Positions 1 through 10,133 are shown, counted from the first letter of the stretch. The stretch is DNA of 64,000 bases from an uncultured Eubacteriales bacterium (GCA_905199755.1 CAJKHT010000002.1:27342-91341), one strand, 5' to 3'. Translations and numbers: made by a program. Notes: a model not told the origin generated them from the letters alone.

Positions 1-476
1 TCCGCAATCAATGAATTGAAAAGTATTTTTACGCTTTCAACGGAATTTATGAGCTTACTCATAATTTCATCGCTTCCGCTTTCAACTGCGTTATTCCATT
101 CGGATATAACGCTTTCCAGCGCTTTGGCGGAATAATAACTCAAATTTTTCGATTCTCCGTTCATAATGAACGGCTTTGCATATATTTCCTTATTTCCCGA
201 TTCCGCACTATCCGGTGCTCCGAATTCGGCATGATATGCACCGTTATCATCAGCTGTAAAAACCCCTATAAATTCCGGTTTTGATCGGTATGATTCCGAA
301 TTCTCATTTGCGTCAAACATTTCTATTGTAACGTCCTCACCCGACGCAAGTCCCGTTCCTGTTACGGTTATGATACCGCTTTTTGAGTCCTGTGAAACGC
401 TGTCTATAACAGCTGCCTGTGCGCATGTGTTAAGCATCGCCGCAAGCAGTACAATACTTATAATCTTTTTTTTCAT
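1..476 (-). CDS. secreted protein, N-terminal part (runs off left edge)
   Basis: An open frame of at least 158 codons starts with ATG at 476 and continues past the left edge without a stop. It opens with a signal peptide: a basic MKKKI start, a hydrophobic stretch, and a likely cleavage after AQA near residue 21. The mature part begins with a short beta-rich, Ig-like stretch (about residues 22-95, with TVTGTG and a GxYHAEF strand) and then turns helical and acidic. It lies 17 bp downstream of the secreted glycosidase-like gene on the same strand, so it is probably the last visible gene of the same carbohydrate-uptake unit. I cannot name a family. A surface or secreted carbohydrate-related protein is the most I infer. 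Confidence 0.75.
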   Translation of the reverse strand, partial: MKKKIISIVLLAAMLNTCAQAAVIDSVSQDSKSGIITVTGTGLASGEDVTIEMFDANENSESYRSKPEFIGVFTADDNGAYHAEFGAPDSAESGNKEIYAKPFIMNGESKNLSYYSAKALESVISEWNNAVESGSDEIMSKLINSVESVKILFNSLIA

Positions 477-493
477 ATTATATCAATCCTTTG

Positions 494-3259
494 CTAAAAT
501 ACCGTTACCTCGCTTATTTTAATCACTTCATTTTTGGTCTGTTTAAGAACAAATCTGAGTTTTCTTGTACTTACTTTGCCAAAACGGATTTCCGTTCCGG
601 ATTTTGAAAATTTATATGCTTCGGCAATATTTCTCCAGCGTCCACCGGAATAATATTGTATTGCTGCATTTTCTTTTATATCATCCACTACCGTAACATT
701 CATGCCGGTGATATTTTTTTCTTCTCCAAAATCTATTTCCAAATAATTTCCGTTTATACAATTATTTGCCCAAAAAGTCTCAGGATCGCGGTCAAAGGCG
801 TATTCGGGACGTCGGAAACCATAGCCGTCGTCGGCATAAAGCTGTGAAGATTTATACAGTTTGTTATGCGCCGGGTTTTCCAAATCCGATACGCGCATGG
901 AACTTATATCATACCAGCCGTTAATGCAATCTGCCTTTATTCCGAGCTTTACATTTGGTTCTTCGTTGCTTTCACGGGTAAATACACCCAAAAGCAGCTT
1001 TGTACCTTTTTTACCATTTTGGAAGTTGTATTCGGCAACACAATCGCTGTATTCGCCGCCATGCCAGTTTATTGGATCAATACCGTCAAGCACAGCCGTA
1101 TCGAGAATATTATTATCATCATCCGCAAGCGCAAGCTTTACGCATGCCTTTTTCTCGCGTCCCGCAAACAGAGGGGCAACACCGTCGTTTTTCATCTTTA
1201 TTTTTATAATGCCGCTTTCAAGGTTTTCGGAATGTTCTATTTTTACAGGCTTATACCAGTATCCCACAAGATTAGCCATACGATTATATAAATCCGGCCA
1301 AATCTCATATGCTTCGTCCGGCAGCCAGTTAGCAACAGCTATTATGCTCGTTTGTCCTTCGGTTACTATACGTTCATAGAAAGTTGGCATATATCCGAAA
1401 TATTTTTCATATTTTCCGCCCGGTAAAAATACGTTTGCATCATTTGCAAACCATTCGCCGACCGCCATTGCCTTATTCTTTACGTTTGCAAAACGCCGAT
1501 GCTCATTAAGCAAATCCGGATTCATTATTCCGTCACCTCGTATTCCTGCGCCGAGGGTTTTATAAGCATAATCCGATACATCACTTCTTGCAACAAATGA
1601 TAACAGCGGAAGATCCACGTTTTTCCACATATCTACAAGCTCGAACAGTTGTTTTTGCGTTCTTTGTGCGGCAATCTTGCGATTCACCGGTAACCGGTAA
1701 AAGTGCCATTCACCCCAATTTCCGTAGTTACGCATATCGACAAACGCAATATTTTCATTGCCGTTATATCTTTTTGCAAATTCGTCTATCATATGCTGCA
1801 TTTTTTCTCTGAATACCTTATCCTCATATACAGGAACTTTCAGAATACACCCATCACCCATATCATCAACGGTGTACGCTGCACCCGCTTCAAACACCCA
1901 TTCCGGAGTATCCTGATGATAGTTTGTCGTTGAATTGTAATTTATCGTAGAACCCAGTCCCAGACCCATCTGCATGCCGTATTTCTTACAATATTCTATA
2001 TTCTTGTCGATCATATCCCAGTTGAATACGTTTTCCTGAGGTTCTATTCTGTCCCATGAATAGCGCATATACATAACACCCGATACAGGTCCGGCGCCGA
2101 TGCTTCTGTCGCCCGTAAATTCATTTGTATAGTACGGATACATCATCAGCCCCTTATACGGATTCTTCAGAATTTTTCTGTCCTCCTCAGGATATACCGT
2201 AACAAGCTTTTCGTCACTGTACTTTTCAGCTAATGCCTTACAGTGTTCTTCGTAAAGCCTTTTCTGCTCATTTTCCGTTTTTTCTTCATCGAGCTTTTTT
2301 GTCAGATATTCAATACATTCTTCACGTGTCATAAGTTTTCTGAGGCTGCACTTATCCACGTAATAGTCCTGTACTTCGCTTGTTTTTCCCGTGTTTGACG
2401 TTGCTTCGGCATAATACAGCACGGAAGAAAGATCATACTCCCACTGCACATCCTTCACGCCCTCAAAATATGTCCAGCCCTCATTATTCACCTCATCCAC
2501 TATAGGGAAACTGGATTGTTTGTTTTCCGTATTCTGAAGCAATAATTTTATTGTCATCTGACACGGCTCATCCTTTGTACGTACATATCCTGATATAAGA
2601 TATTGGCCGCGTCCGTACTCTGCCATTTCTGCCGTAACATCCTGAGATATGGATGACCATCCCATAGTTCTGTTTGTAACCATACCCGAAAATCCGCCGT
2701 CAACCACCTGTTCCTGTGTCTGGCGGACACTGCTGCCGGAACGGTTGGACCAGCCTCCGTACAGCATAAAATCATTTTCAAAAGAAGGATTCTGCAAAAG
2801 CTCATCACTTAAATACATACCGTCTTTCATTTCCATATTGATAAGCTGCTTTTCAACATCTGATAAAAGCTTTATCTGCGCCTTTCCATCTTTGCACTCC
2901 GCTTTCAGTCCAAAATAATCAAGTATTTCAATGGGGACATATAGTTCCCCGTTTATCATCTCGGGTGCTTTTGAACATTCCTTTTCTTCGCCGTTAACAA
3001 ACAGTTTGGGATTGCCTTCTTCGGCAATTACAAGCATTCCGTTTTTACCCAGCATAATTCTTTGACCGCCATTTAAGCCTGTCACTGTTATATCCATTTT
3101 TTCAAAATCCGATGCGGCTGCAAGCGGAATATCGGAATCCGTTATGTCCAGCACAACCTGTTCGCTCAGACTCTTATCCGTTGCGTCTTCCGCATAAACC
3201 GGCGTAAAACACATCATTGCGGTAAGCAATGCGGTAATTATCAGATTAAATATTCGCAT
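494..3259 (-). CDS. secreted multidomain glycoside-hydrolase-like protein (DUF4832 type)
   Basis: The 921-residue product has a signal peptide (1-23, ending VYA). A small domain at about 55-135 resembles the copper-amine-oxidase N-terminal fold common in clostridial surface proteins. A jelly-roll carbohydrate-binding-like region (about 152-300) starts with NPSFE. A TIM-barrel-like catalytic region (about 365-680) contains NPYKGLMMYPYY, YMRYSWDRIEP and DMRNYGNWGEWH, as in DUF4832/DUF4874 proteins related to clan GH-A hydrolases. A beta domain follows, and the C-terminus is an F5/8 type C (discoidin) domain (about 812-921). Glu in NWGEW is a candidate acid/base, but the substrate is unknown. 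An AAGGTGG site precedes the start. The gene follows the two permease genes by 9 bp, so the enzyme probably trims the glycan imported by that system. Confidence 0.85.
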   Translation of the reverse strand: MRIFNLIITALLTAMMCFTPVYAEDATDKSLSEQVVLDITDSDIPLAAASDFEKMDITVTGLNGGQRIMLGKNGMLVIAEEGNPKLFVNGEEKECSKAPEMINGELYVPIEILDYFGLKAECKDGKAQIKLLSDVEKQLINMEMKDGMYLSDELLQNPSFENDFMLYGGWSNRSGSSVRQTQEQVVDGGFSGMVTNRTMGWSSISQDVTAEMAEYGRGQYLISGYVRTKDEPCQMTIKLLLQNTENKQSSFPIVDEVNNEGWTYFEGVKDVQWEYDLSSVLYYAEATSNTGKTSEVQDYYVDKCSLRKLMTREECIEYLTKKLDEEKTENEQKRLYEEHCKALAEKYSDEKLVTVYPEEDRKILKNPYKGLMMYPYYTNEFTGDRSIGAGPVSGVMYMRYSWDRIEPQENVFNWDMIDKNIEYCKKYGMQMGLGLGSTINYNSTTNYHQDTPEWVFEAGAAYTVDDMGDGCILKVPVYEDKVFREKMQHMIDEFAKRYNGNENIAFVDMRNYGNWGEWHFYRLPVNRKIAAQRTQKQLFELVDMWKNVDLPLLSFVARSDVSDYAYKTLGAGIRGDGIMNPDLLNEHRRFANVKNKAMAVGEWFANDANVFLPGGKYEKYFGYMPTFYERIVTEGQTSIIAVANWLPDEAYEIWPDLYNRMANLVGYWYKPVKIEHSENLESGIIKIKMKNDGVAPLFAGREKKACVKLALADDDNNILDTAVLDGIDPINWHGGEYSDCVAEYNFQNGKKGTKLLLGVFTRESNEEPNVKLGIKADCINGWYDISSMRVSDLENPAHNKLYKSSQLYADDGYGFRRPEYAFDRDPETFWANNCINGNYLEIDFGEEKNITGMNVTVVDDIKENAAIQYYSGGRWRNIAEAYKFSKSGTEIRFGKVSTRKLRFVLKQTKNEVIKISEVTVF

Positions 3260-3268
3260 AAATCCACC

Positions 3269-4171
3269 TTATCCTTTTACTCCGCCTATCGTAATTCCTT
3301 TTACAAAATATTTCTGTACAAACGGGTACAGCAGTAAAATAGGTCCCGCCGCAATTATCGTCATAGCAAGCTTAATGCTTTCTGTCGGAATGGCAATCGA
3401 GTTTGTGTCTATTGTTGTACCTGCCATAAGCTCCTTCATTGCAGTTGCATTGTTAAGCATGGTATAAAGATAGTATTGCAGCGTATATAAGTTTTTATCG
3501 CTTATAAATAGCATACAGTTATACCACTGATTCCACATGGTCAGTCCCACAAACAGCGCTATTGTTGCCATTACCGGCTTAACCATCGGCAGTATGATTG
3601 ATGTATAAATCTTAAAATCACCTGCTCCGTCAACCTTTGCCGCTTCGACAAATTCATGCGGCAGACTCTGCATAAATGTTCTTACTATTATAATATTAAA
3701 GACCGACAGAAAATGCGGCAGAATGAGCGAAAGCACATTATTCTTCATTCCCATCCACATCATGAGCATATAGTACGGGGTAAGTCCGCCGCTGAACAGT
3801 GTGGTAAAATACATAAAGAACGATATTTTGCCTCTGTAAGGGAAATCGCGTCTATGAACCACATATGCGGTCATTGATGTCATAAACAGTGCAAATACAG
3901 TACCCGCAGCCGTTGTCAATATAGTTACAATATATGCTTTTAATACACTTTGCGAGTTTTTAAAAATACTTGCATATGCAGCTGTCGAAAACTCTCCCGG
4001 AATGAGCGAATACCCGTGATTTATAATGTAAGATTCGGACGTAAACGAACCCGAAAGAAGCATAATAAACGGCAAAACACCCAACACCGCAGTAATAATT
4101 ACAAATACATATGCGACTCCCACAAAAACTCTGTCTCCGGGAGCCTGATATTTTCTCAGATTACTTTTCAT
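3269..4171 (-). CDS. carbohydrate ABC transporter permease (LplC/AraQ-like)
   Basis: A 300-residue membrane protein of the binding-protein-dependent transport family with about six hydrophobic segments. The cytoplasmic EAA loop is clear (EAAKVDGAGDFKIYTSIILP), which is where the transport ATPase docks. Length and the ending (YFVKGITIGGVKG) match LplC/YtcP-type permeases for oligosaccharides. It lies 18 bp after the partner permease and shares its direction. No ATPase gene is present in the locus, which is usual because these importers borrow a shared MsmX-type ATPase. A GGAGAG site lies just before the ATG. Confidence 0.95.
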   Translation of the reverse strand: MKSNLRKYQAPGDRVFVGVAYVFVIITAVLGVLPFIMLLSGSFTSESYIINHGYSLIPGEFSTAAYASIFKNSQSVLKAYIVTILTTAAGTVFALFMTSMTAYVVHRRDFPYRGKISFFMYFTTLFSGGLTPYYMLMMWMGMKNNVLSLILPHFLSVFNIIIVRTFMQSLPHEFVEAAKVDGAGDFKIYTSIILPMVKPVMATIALFVGLTMWNQWYNCMLFISDKNLYTLQYYLYTMLNNATAMKELMAGTTIDTNSIAIPTESIKLAMTIIAAGPILLLYPFVQKYFVKGITIGGVKG

Positions 4172-4189
4172 TGTTTCTCTCCTTCATTG

Positions 4190-5146
4190 TCAGAACAGGG
4201 CGCTGTCACTGTCAATCTTCTTTATAACGGCATTGGCAAGCATAATAAATACAAAGCACAGCACCGACTGATAAAGTCCGACCGCAGATGACATACCTAT
4301 GTCGTTTGAGAACAACAGCGTTCTGAATGTGAATGTATCTATAACATCGGTATAGTTGTATAACATTCCGTTGTTTCCGACGAGCTGATAAAACATATCA
4401 AAATTACCTCTGAACACTCTGCCCAGTCCCAGCAGAACAAGCATAATCATCGTAGAGCGCAGACACGGTACGGTAATGTAGTATACTCGCTGAAGCAAGC
4501 TTGCACCGTCTATTTCTGCCGCCTCGTAAACTGATGTATCTATTCCTGTGACGGCAGCCAGATAAACAACAGAGCCATAACCCAAGCCTTTCCAGATTTC
4601 AATTATCGTAATAATAAACGGCCAGTATTTCGGTGTGTTGTATACGTTTATCGGCTGCATACCGAAACCTTTCAGAATAGCGTTCAAAAGACCATAATCA
4701 ACGCTGAAAATGTTATACACGAATGCGCCCACAATAACCCATGATATGAAATACGGGAAAAATATGCATGTCTGTGCCGTCTTTTTTATTTTCTTACTTC
4801 TTATTTCAGATAAGAAAATCGCCGCTGTCATCTGCATAACATTACCGAGAAATATGAATGCCAGATTATAAAGGAAAGTGTTCCTTGTAACCATAAAAGC
4901 CTGACCGCTGTTAAAGAAAAACTTGAAATTTTCCATTCCGCACCACGGACTTTTTAAAATACCGAGCGCATAATCATACTTTTTAAATGCCAGCACCGCT
5001 CCGAACATCGGAACATATGAAAACAGCAGGAAGTAGATAATGGCAGGCAAAGCCATTATCCACAAAACCTTGTAACGAACAATCTCCTGCCAAAAGCTGT
5101 GCTTTCGTCCCGTGGAAGCAGCCTGAACTGTTTTTGTTCTGCTCAT
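4190..5146 (-). CDS. carbohydrate ABC transporter permease (LplB/UgpA-like)
   Basis: A 318-residue inner-membrane permease with six predicted transmembrane segments and the EAA-type loop EAAEIDGASLLQRVYYITVP. The N-terminal pattern (a long basic head, then VLWIMALPAIIYFLLFSYVPMFG) is typical of LplB proteins that pair with an LplC subunit. It lies between the solute-binding lipoprotein (70 bp upstream) and the second permease. A GGAG site precedes the start. Together the three genes form a complete importer apart from the ATPase. Confidence 0.95.
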   Translation of the reverse strand: MSRTKTVQAASTGRKHSFWQEIVRYKVLWIMALPAIIYFLLFSYVPMFGAVLAFKKYDYALGILKSPWCGMENFKFFFNSGQAFMVTRNTFLYNLAFIFLGNVMQMTAAIFLSEIRSKKIKKTAQTCIFFPYFISWVIVGAFVYNIFSVDYGLLNAILKGFGMQPINVYNTPKYWPFIITIIEIWKGLGYGSVVYLAAVTGIDTSVYEAAEIDGASLLQRVYYITVPCLRSTMIMLVLLGLGRVFRGNFDMFYQLVGNNGMLYNYTDVIDTFTFRTLLFSNDIGMSSAVGLYQSVLCFVFIMLANAVIKKIDSDSALF

Positions 5147-5216
5147 AATAATATCGTTCTCCTAACCCAAGATAATTTGTTAAGCTGCCGTATTAAACGG
5201 CAGCTTATACTGTGTG

Positions 5217-6689
5217 TTATTTTTTCTTGTATTCTTCGTACTGACGCTGAACCTCGTCATAAATTTTGTCTATTCCCGCCTGTTCAAGCTTTTCGCGGTA
5301 TTCGGCTATTGATGCATCAATATTTCCGCTTTCTATCATGCCGTTATACAGCGGGCCGCCATACTGTGACGCAACACTTGAAACGGTTGCAATTTCTGTT
5401 TTTACGTTTGAATCGTCAAATACAAATCCGTAAACGTCGGAATCTATGGTATCTTCATTAATCCAACGCTGAAGAATTTCCTGTTTTTCGGGGATTTCGT
5501 CATCACTTGTACGAAGCATACTCTCATTTTTCCAACCCCATACACAGCCCGGCTCATATCTTTCCTCGCTCGGAAGATCCTTGTCAAGCGATATGTAACC
5601 GTTATCTCCGTCCGCCTTCCAGTGCTTGCCCTCTATTCCGTACCATGTAAGATCAAAATAACGTTTGTCATTTCTCAGCAGTTCAATAAGCTGCAATGCT
5701 TTATCTGCCTTTTTGGTCGTTCTTGAAAGTGAAAGTCCGTTTGAAATTGCGGAATTTACGATTTTGGGTACTCCATTTGAAAAATCATAAACCTCTATTT
5801 TCCATTCGGGGTGCAGAAGTCTCTGCTGCTTCACAAAAGTTGCCGTGGTTTCAAGATTTTTTATGGAGGTTGCGCATTTTCCGTTTTCAAACATGCTTGA
5901 AATAGTTTTATTTACCGAAATATCCTGCGGAATAATCCCCTTATCCACAAGTGAGCGTGTTTTCTTTATACTGTCAACATACCAGTCCTGAAAATCCTTT
6001 TTGACAAATTTGCCGTCTTCCACCTCATAAGCAATTTCCGTTGATTTCGGAATGCTTAAATACGGTTTCATCCAAAAAGCAATTGCTTCAAGATTCACCA
6101 AAGGAATGATGTCGCTTTCATTCTTTGCCACCGCCTCAAGATATTTTTCAAAATCATCAGCGTTCTTGAGCGGCTCCATACCGTACTTTTCGCGCAAATC
6201 ACCTCTTACTATTGCCACGCGTGTGCTGTATTCTTTTGCAGTATTCGGAATCATATACATTTTTCCGTTTACTTTTACTTCATTCTTTATCTTATCAGTC
6301 ATCTGCTCATAGGTTTTCGGTGCGTTTTTCTTCAGCATATCGTCCGTAATTTCCATAAAGCTGTTCTTTGCTGCCTGCTGATTATACTGAACCCAGTCTG
6401 CCGAAAATACAATATCAAAATCCTCACCCGAGGAAAACAGCAGTGAATATTTCTGTTTTAAATCACTGTAGTTGTAATATTCGATATTAAGCTCGGCGCC
6501 TATATCCTGACGCAGCATCTCGTTTAATTTACCGTAAATCTCATCATAAATAGCCGGTTTCTCGCCTACAAGTATCATCTTGAGCGGTGTTACTGCTTGC
6601 TGTGAACTATCCTTGGTTCCGCATCCGTACAATGACCCCAAAGCCATGGCGGCTGCCAATGCGACCGTCAGTATTCTGTGTTTTTTCAT
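5217..6689 (-). CDS. extracellular solute-binding lipoprotein of carbohydrate ABC importer
   Basis: The open frame extends to 6737, but the start at 6689 is preferred. It is preceded by GGAGG with good spacing and begins a lipoprotein signal (MKKHRILTVALAAAMALG, lipobox LYGC). The mature protein of about 465 residues has the LplA/family 1 binding-protein pattern (an alpha/beta lobe starting KMILVGEKPAIYDEI, plus WxWKNES near the middle). It would capture an oligosaccharide outside the membrane and deliver it to the two permeases encoded immediately downstream. As first gene of the unit it is the one under direct control of the divergent two-component system. Confidence 0.92.
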   Translation of the reverse strand: MKKHRILTVALAAAMALGSLYGCGTKDSSQQAVTPLKMILVGEKPAIYDEIYGKLNEMLRQDIGAELNIEYYNYSDLKQKYSLLFSSGEDFDIVFSADWVQYNQQAAKNSFMEITDDMLKKNAPKTYEQMTDKIKNEVKVNGKMYMIPNTAKEYSTRVAIVRGDLREKYGMEPLKNADDFEKYLEAVAKNESDIIPLVNLEAIAFWMKPYLSIPKSTEIAYEVEDGKFVKKDFQDWYVDSIKKTRSLVDKGIIPQDISVNKTISSMFENGKCATSIKNLETTATFVKQQRLLHPEWKIEVYDFSNGVPKIVNSAISNGLSLSRTTKKADKALQLIELLRNDKRYFDLTWYGIEGKHWKADGDNGYISLDKDLPSEERYEPGCVWGWKNESMLRTSDDEIPEKQEILQRWINEDTIDSDVYGFVFDDSNVKTEIATVSSVASQYGGPLYNGMIESGNIDASIAEYREKLEQAGIDKIYDEVQRQYEEYKKK

Positions 6690-6750
6690 AATAATCCTCC
6701 ATTCCGCCGCCGGTATAATCCGGGCAGCATGCTGCATAATTTATATCATA

Positions 6751-6780
6751 ATTGTACCATTTAATATGCTTATATGTAAA
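6751..6780 (-). promoter_or_regulatory. predicted promoter of the carbohydrate ABC/glycosidase unit
   Basis: On the minus strand, TTTACA (6775-6780) and TACAAT (6751-6756) are separated by 18 bp, with the start codon about 60 bp downstream. The spacing is slightly long, consistent with a promoter needing an activator such as the adjacent AraC-type response regulator. Confidence 0.5.
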
Positions 6781-6830
6781 GTGTCTTTTTTTCCCAAGCG
6801 GTGTAATATTATGTTTAAATTCCAAACGCC

Positions 6831-6859
6831 TTGACAGTGATTTTTAAATATAATATAAT
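6831..6859 (+). promoter_or_regulatory. predicted sigma-A promoter of the histidine kinase/response regulator pair
   Basis: TTGACA (6831-6836) and TATAAT (6854-6859) are both perfect and separated by 17 bp. Transcription should start near 6866, 30 bp before the kinase start codon. It faces away from the ABC transporter promoter, so about 50 bp between the two can hold regulator sites. Confidence 0.8.
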
Positions 6860-6895
6860 AGTCATTATTCAGACAATACAGGATGGTGTCGGACA

Positions 6896-8665
6896 ATGAA
6901 ATTTTATAAAAAGGGAAGCATAAAAACACGTCTTTTCATATCTCAGATTTTACTGCTTTCATTCAGCATGATGTCATTTTTTGCGCTTTCGTACACATAC
7001 ATAGCCATAAAATCAAAAAAAGATGTTTCACGGAATATTGAACATTCCGCCGACACAGCGGCGCTCCAGGCGACAAAGCTTTTGAACCAGATGGAAAATA
7101 CGCTTTATTATATTTCACAGGACAGCCGTATTCCTCAGATTTTGGCCGCATCAAATTACGGCGGTACGGTAAACAAAAAATATGCCGATTATATTTACAT
7201 TACGGATTCGATTCCCGTTTTTCAGAACAGCTGCGATTTTCCCGTAAAGCTTTCGGTATACATTCCGCCGCAGACAAACCCGGTATATTATGACTATTAC
7301 AACACGTTCAGCACAGAGGAGTTGGAAAGTGCAGACTATTTTAACATTTTAAACGCAAACGATAACCGTTTTTTCTACTACAGCGATTCCGAAAACGGCA
7401 ATATCTTCATAATAAACACAATCTATGACATAAATGACTACAATAAGGTTGCGGGTTACATAAAAATATCGGTGGATATTCCCGTTTTCAGCGAGGTTTT
7501 GAATCAATCGGCGCCCGACAAGACATACGCGCTTTTATACAATAAGCACGGCGGACTTATATGCTCCTCGGCAGATACGGAGCTTGACGACGCCGACAAC
7601 GTGCTTTTATCCGGCATATCAGGGGATGAAAAAATGAAAAGCGTGCGGCTTTCGAAGGGCAGGCATTTTTTTGCGGTGCGCCGCGGAGCCGATCATTCAA
7701 ATTACAGCGTAGTTATGCTGTATCCGGCAAAGCATGTATACATAACAAATTCGATTATATTTCTTTTTCTTCTCATTATGCTGTGTATAGTGTCGGCATG
7801 CGCATATATAATTTCGCACAGAGTCAGCAGCTCTCTGATAAATTCACTCGATTCGCTTGCCGGAGCAATGAAGCGTGTTTCTCTCGGTGAATTTAAGGCT
7901 CTTCCCGTCCCCGAAGAGACCAAAGAAAACGAAACGGTACAGATTATCGAAGCGTATAATCATATGATTGAAACCATAGACAATCTCATAAAATATAACG
8001 AGCAGTATGCCGTTACGCTAAAAAAGTACGAGTTTGATTTTTTGCAGATGCAGATAAAGCCGCATTTTCTGTACAACACTTTAAATGTAATACAGTCGCT
8101 TTATCTTGAAAATCTTGCCGATGATGCGGTACGGCTTATATCGGCTTTATCGAAGTTTTACAAGCTCAGTCTGCACACGCAAAGCGATTTCGTCTGTCTG
8201 GAGCATGAAATAAACCATATTTTAAAATACACGGAAATAGAAAATTACAAGTACAACAATGCCATCACCGTAAAAACCGACGTTCCCGACGATTTGAAAA
8301 AATGTCTTGTACCGAAAATAATTCTTCAGCCGCTCATAGAAAACGCCATTCACCACGGGATACTCGAAAAGGACAGCGGCACGGGGACAATAACCGTATC
8401 GAGCCGCAGAGAAAACACCGACATTATCATTGAGGTTACGGATGACGGCATAGGCATGGACGAAGAGCAGCTCGAAGCATTAAAAACCGGGCAGACGGGC
8501 GGTATAGGCTATATAAACACAGACCGTCGGATAAAGCTGTTTTTCGGTTCGGAATACGGTCTTACCACGGTATCGGAAAAGGGAAAATACACAAAAATAA
8601 TTATAAAAATGAAAGAAAGGACAGAGGATTCCGATGATGAATACAATAAACATCATGATTGTTGA
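6896..8665 (+). CDS. sensor histidine kinase, YesM family
   Basis: A 589-residue membrane kinase with a first transmembrane helix at about 14-36, a long extracytoplasmic sensor (about 37-280), a second helix at about 282-304 and a HAMP region. The His_kinase domain has the family motif FLQMQIKPHFLYNTLNV (phospho-acceptor His390), followed by an ATPase domain with PLIENAIHHGI, DDGIGM and GIGYINTDRRI. This is the YesM/LytS-like class that senses sugars or the state of the importer. It overlaps the response regulator gene by 32 bp, so the two are translationally coupled. The ligand is probably linked to the glycan handled by the divergent importer (inferred from position). Confidence 0.95.
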   Translation: MKFYKKGSIKTRLFISQILLLSFSMMSFFALSYTYIAIKSKKDVSRNIEHSADTAALQATKLLNQMENTLYYISQDSRIPQILAASNYGGTVNKKYADYIYITDSIPVFQNSCDFPVKLSVYIPPQTNPVYYDYYNTFSTEELESADYFNILNANDNRFFYYSDSENGNIFIINTIYDINDYNKVAGYIKISVDIPVFSEVLNQSAPDKTYALLYNKHGGLICSSADTELDDADNVLLSGISGDEKMKSVRLSKGRHFFAVRRGADHSNYSVVMLYPAKHVYITNSIIFLFLLIMLCIVSACAYIISHRVSSSLINSLDSLAGAMKRVSLGEFKALPVPEETKENETVQIIEAYNHMIETIDNLIKYNEQYAVTLKKYEFDFLQMQIKPHFLYNTLNVIQSLYLENLADDAVRLISALSKFYKLSLHTQSDFVCLEHEINHILKYTEIENYKYNNAITVKTDVPDDLKKCLVPKIILQPLIENAIHHGILEKDSGTGTITVSSRRENTDIIIEVTDDGIGMDEEQLEALKTGQTGGIGYINTDRRIKLFFGSEYGLTTVSEKGKYTKIIIKMKERTEDSDDEYNKHHDC

Positions 8666-10133
8666 GGACGAAGCTCCGGCAAGGAAAATGGTATCGCATG
8701 CGGTAAGGAACAAATATGCGGCGCAGGCAAACATATATGAAGCCTCCAACGGTCTTGATGCATTATCGGCTGCCGCCGCATTTAAGCCGGATATTCTGCT
8801 TACGGATATAAAAATGCCGAAAATGCTCGGCACGGAGCTTGCCCATAAGCTGCTTGAAATGTTCCCCGGCTGCAAAATAATATTTTTAAGCGGCTACTCC
8901 GACAAGAACTTTTTAAAAACGGCTATCAAGCTGCAGGTAGTAGATTACCTTGAAAAGCCGCTTGATTTTGATGAGCTGCTTAGTGCCGTTGATAAGGCTG
9001 TCTGTCTTATTGAATCGGGTACGCATGAAAAAAACCGTCTTGCCTTTGACGGACTTCTCGAATGTCTTTTTAAAAATCTTTCCGTCCCCGAAGAATTCAA
9101 GGGACAGGAAATTTTAAAGGAGCTGTCACATTCAACAGTGACGGTTTCAATTATTTCGCCGTGCGGCGAATACCGCACTCCCGTACTCGATATAATTTTC
9201 TCGGCAGCGGAACGGCTGTCGCTTAAGCTGCTGGTAAGGCAGAAAAGCACGGGCGTTATAGAAATACTGTTTATAAGCCGCAAAAATGATTTTAATCTGC
9301 GCGTCAAGGAGCTTTTTGAGGAATTTTTTTCAAAAGCGGAGCCGGGCGAAAAATTCAAATGCACCGCAGGCAGCTGTGAATACGGTATCCCGGGAGTACA
9401 TATATCATATGAAAATGCTGTCTGTGCGCTTGATAAAGCATTTTTCAGACCGCTTAATACGCTTGTGTATTACACAAATACCCCGGAACCCGAATACAGC
9501 TTTGACGATGTATCTGACAAAATTTACAATGCACTGTCCGAAAACAAAATTGATGAGGCAAAAAGAATTTCCGAAGAGCTTTACCGTGCTTTGCAGCAAA
9601 ACAGCAGCATGTTAAGTGCCTCCGCCAAAAAAATCTACTATAATCTTTTTAAAACAATACAAACCTTTTACCGGAATTATTTTATTTATTCCGAAAACAA
9701 CACTTTCAGCGACATTTCGACAATTTTTGAAGCCTCCTCGCTTTCAGAGCTGCATAAGCACATGTGCTCGCTGATAGAAAACATCAAGCTGACGGATTCC
9801 GATTCCGACGTAAACCGCACCGTGCAGAATGCCATACTCTGCATAGAGCAGAACTACCGCGATCCTGCTCTTTCCATTGATGATATAGTGAAATTCTGCC
9901 ACGTTAATGTCAATTACCTCTGCAAAACTTTCAAGAATACCATAGGCGACACAATTAATCATTATGTGAACCGCCTGCGTGTTTCAAAAGCGGAGGATAT
10001 GCTTGCGAAAACAGATTTAACAATTGCGGAAATATCAAGGCAGTGCGGCTTTAACGATGTAAAATATTTCTGCAAGGTTTTTAAGAAGTACACGGATACC
10101 ACACCCACCGGTTTCAGAAAAAAATACCGCTGA
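8634..10133 (+). CDS. response regulator with AraC-type DNA-binding domain, YesN family
   Basis: The 499-residue protein starts with a receiver domain (Glu11/Asp12 acidic pair, phospho-acceptor Asp58 in LLTDIKMPK, KP near residue 108). A middle region of about 250 residues without a clear motif follows. The C-terminus (about 395-499) has two helix-turn-helix units of the AraC type (VNYLCKTFKNTIGDTINHYV and ISRQCGFNDVKYFCKVFKKY). Two ATGs are adjacent, and AGAGG lies upstream within the kinase gene. It is expected to be phosphorylated by the kinase encoded just before it and to activate the divergent transporter/glycosidase unit. Confidence 0.95.
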   Translation: MMNTINIMIVEDEAPARKMVSHAVRNKYAAQANIYEASNGLDALSAAAAFKPDILLTDIKMPKMLGTELAHKLLEMFPGCKIIFLSGYSDKNFLKTAIKLQVVDYLEKPLDFDELLSAVDKAVCLIESGTHEKNRLAFDGLLECLFKNLSVPEEFKGQEILKELSHSTVTVSIISPCGEYRTPVLDIIFSAAERLSLKLLVRQKSTGVIEILFISRKNDFNLRVKELFEEFFSKAEPGEKFKCTAGSCEYGIPGVHISYENAVCALDKAFFRPLNTLVYYTNTPEPEYSFDDVSDKIYNALSENKIDEAKRISEELYRALQQNSSMLSASAKKIYYNLFKTIQTFYRNYFIYSENNTFSDISTIFEASSLSELHKHMCSLIENIKLTDSDSDVNRTVQNAILCIEQNYRDPALSIDDIVKFCHVNVNYLCKTFKNTIGDTINHYVNRLRVSKAEDMLAKTDLTIAEISRQCGFNDVKYFCKVFKKYTDTTPTGFRKKYR

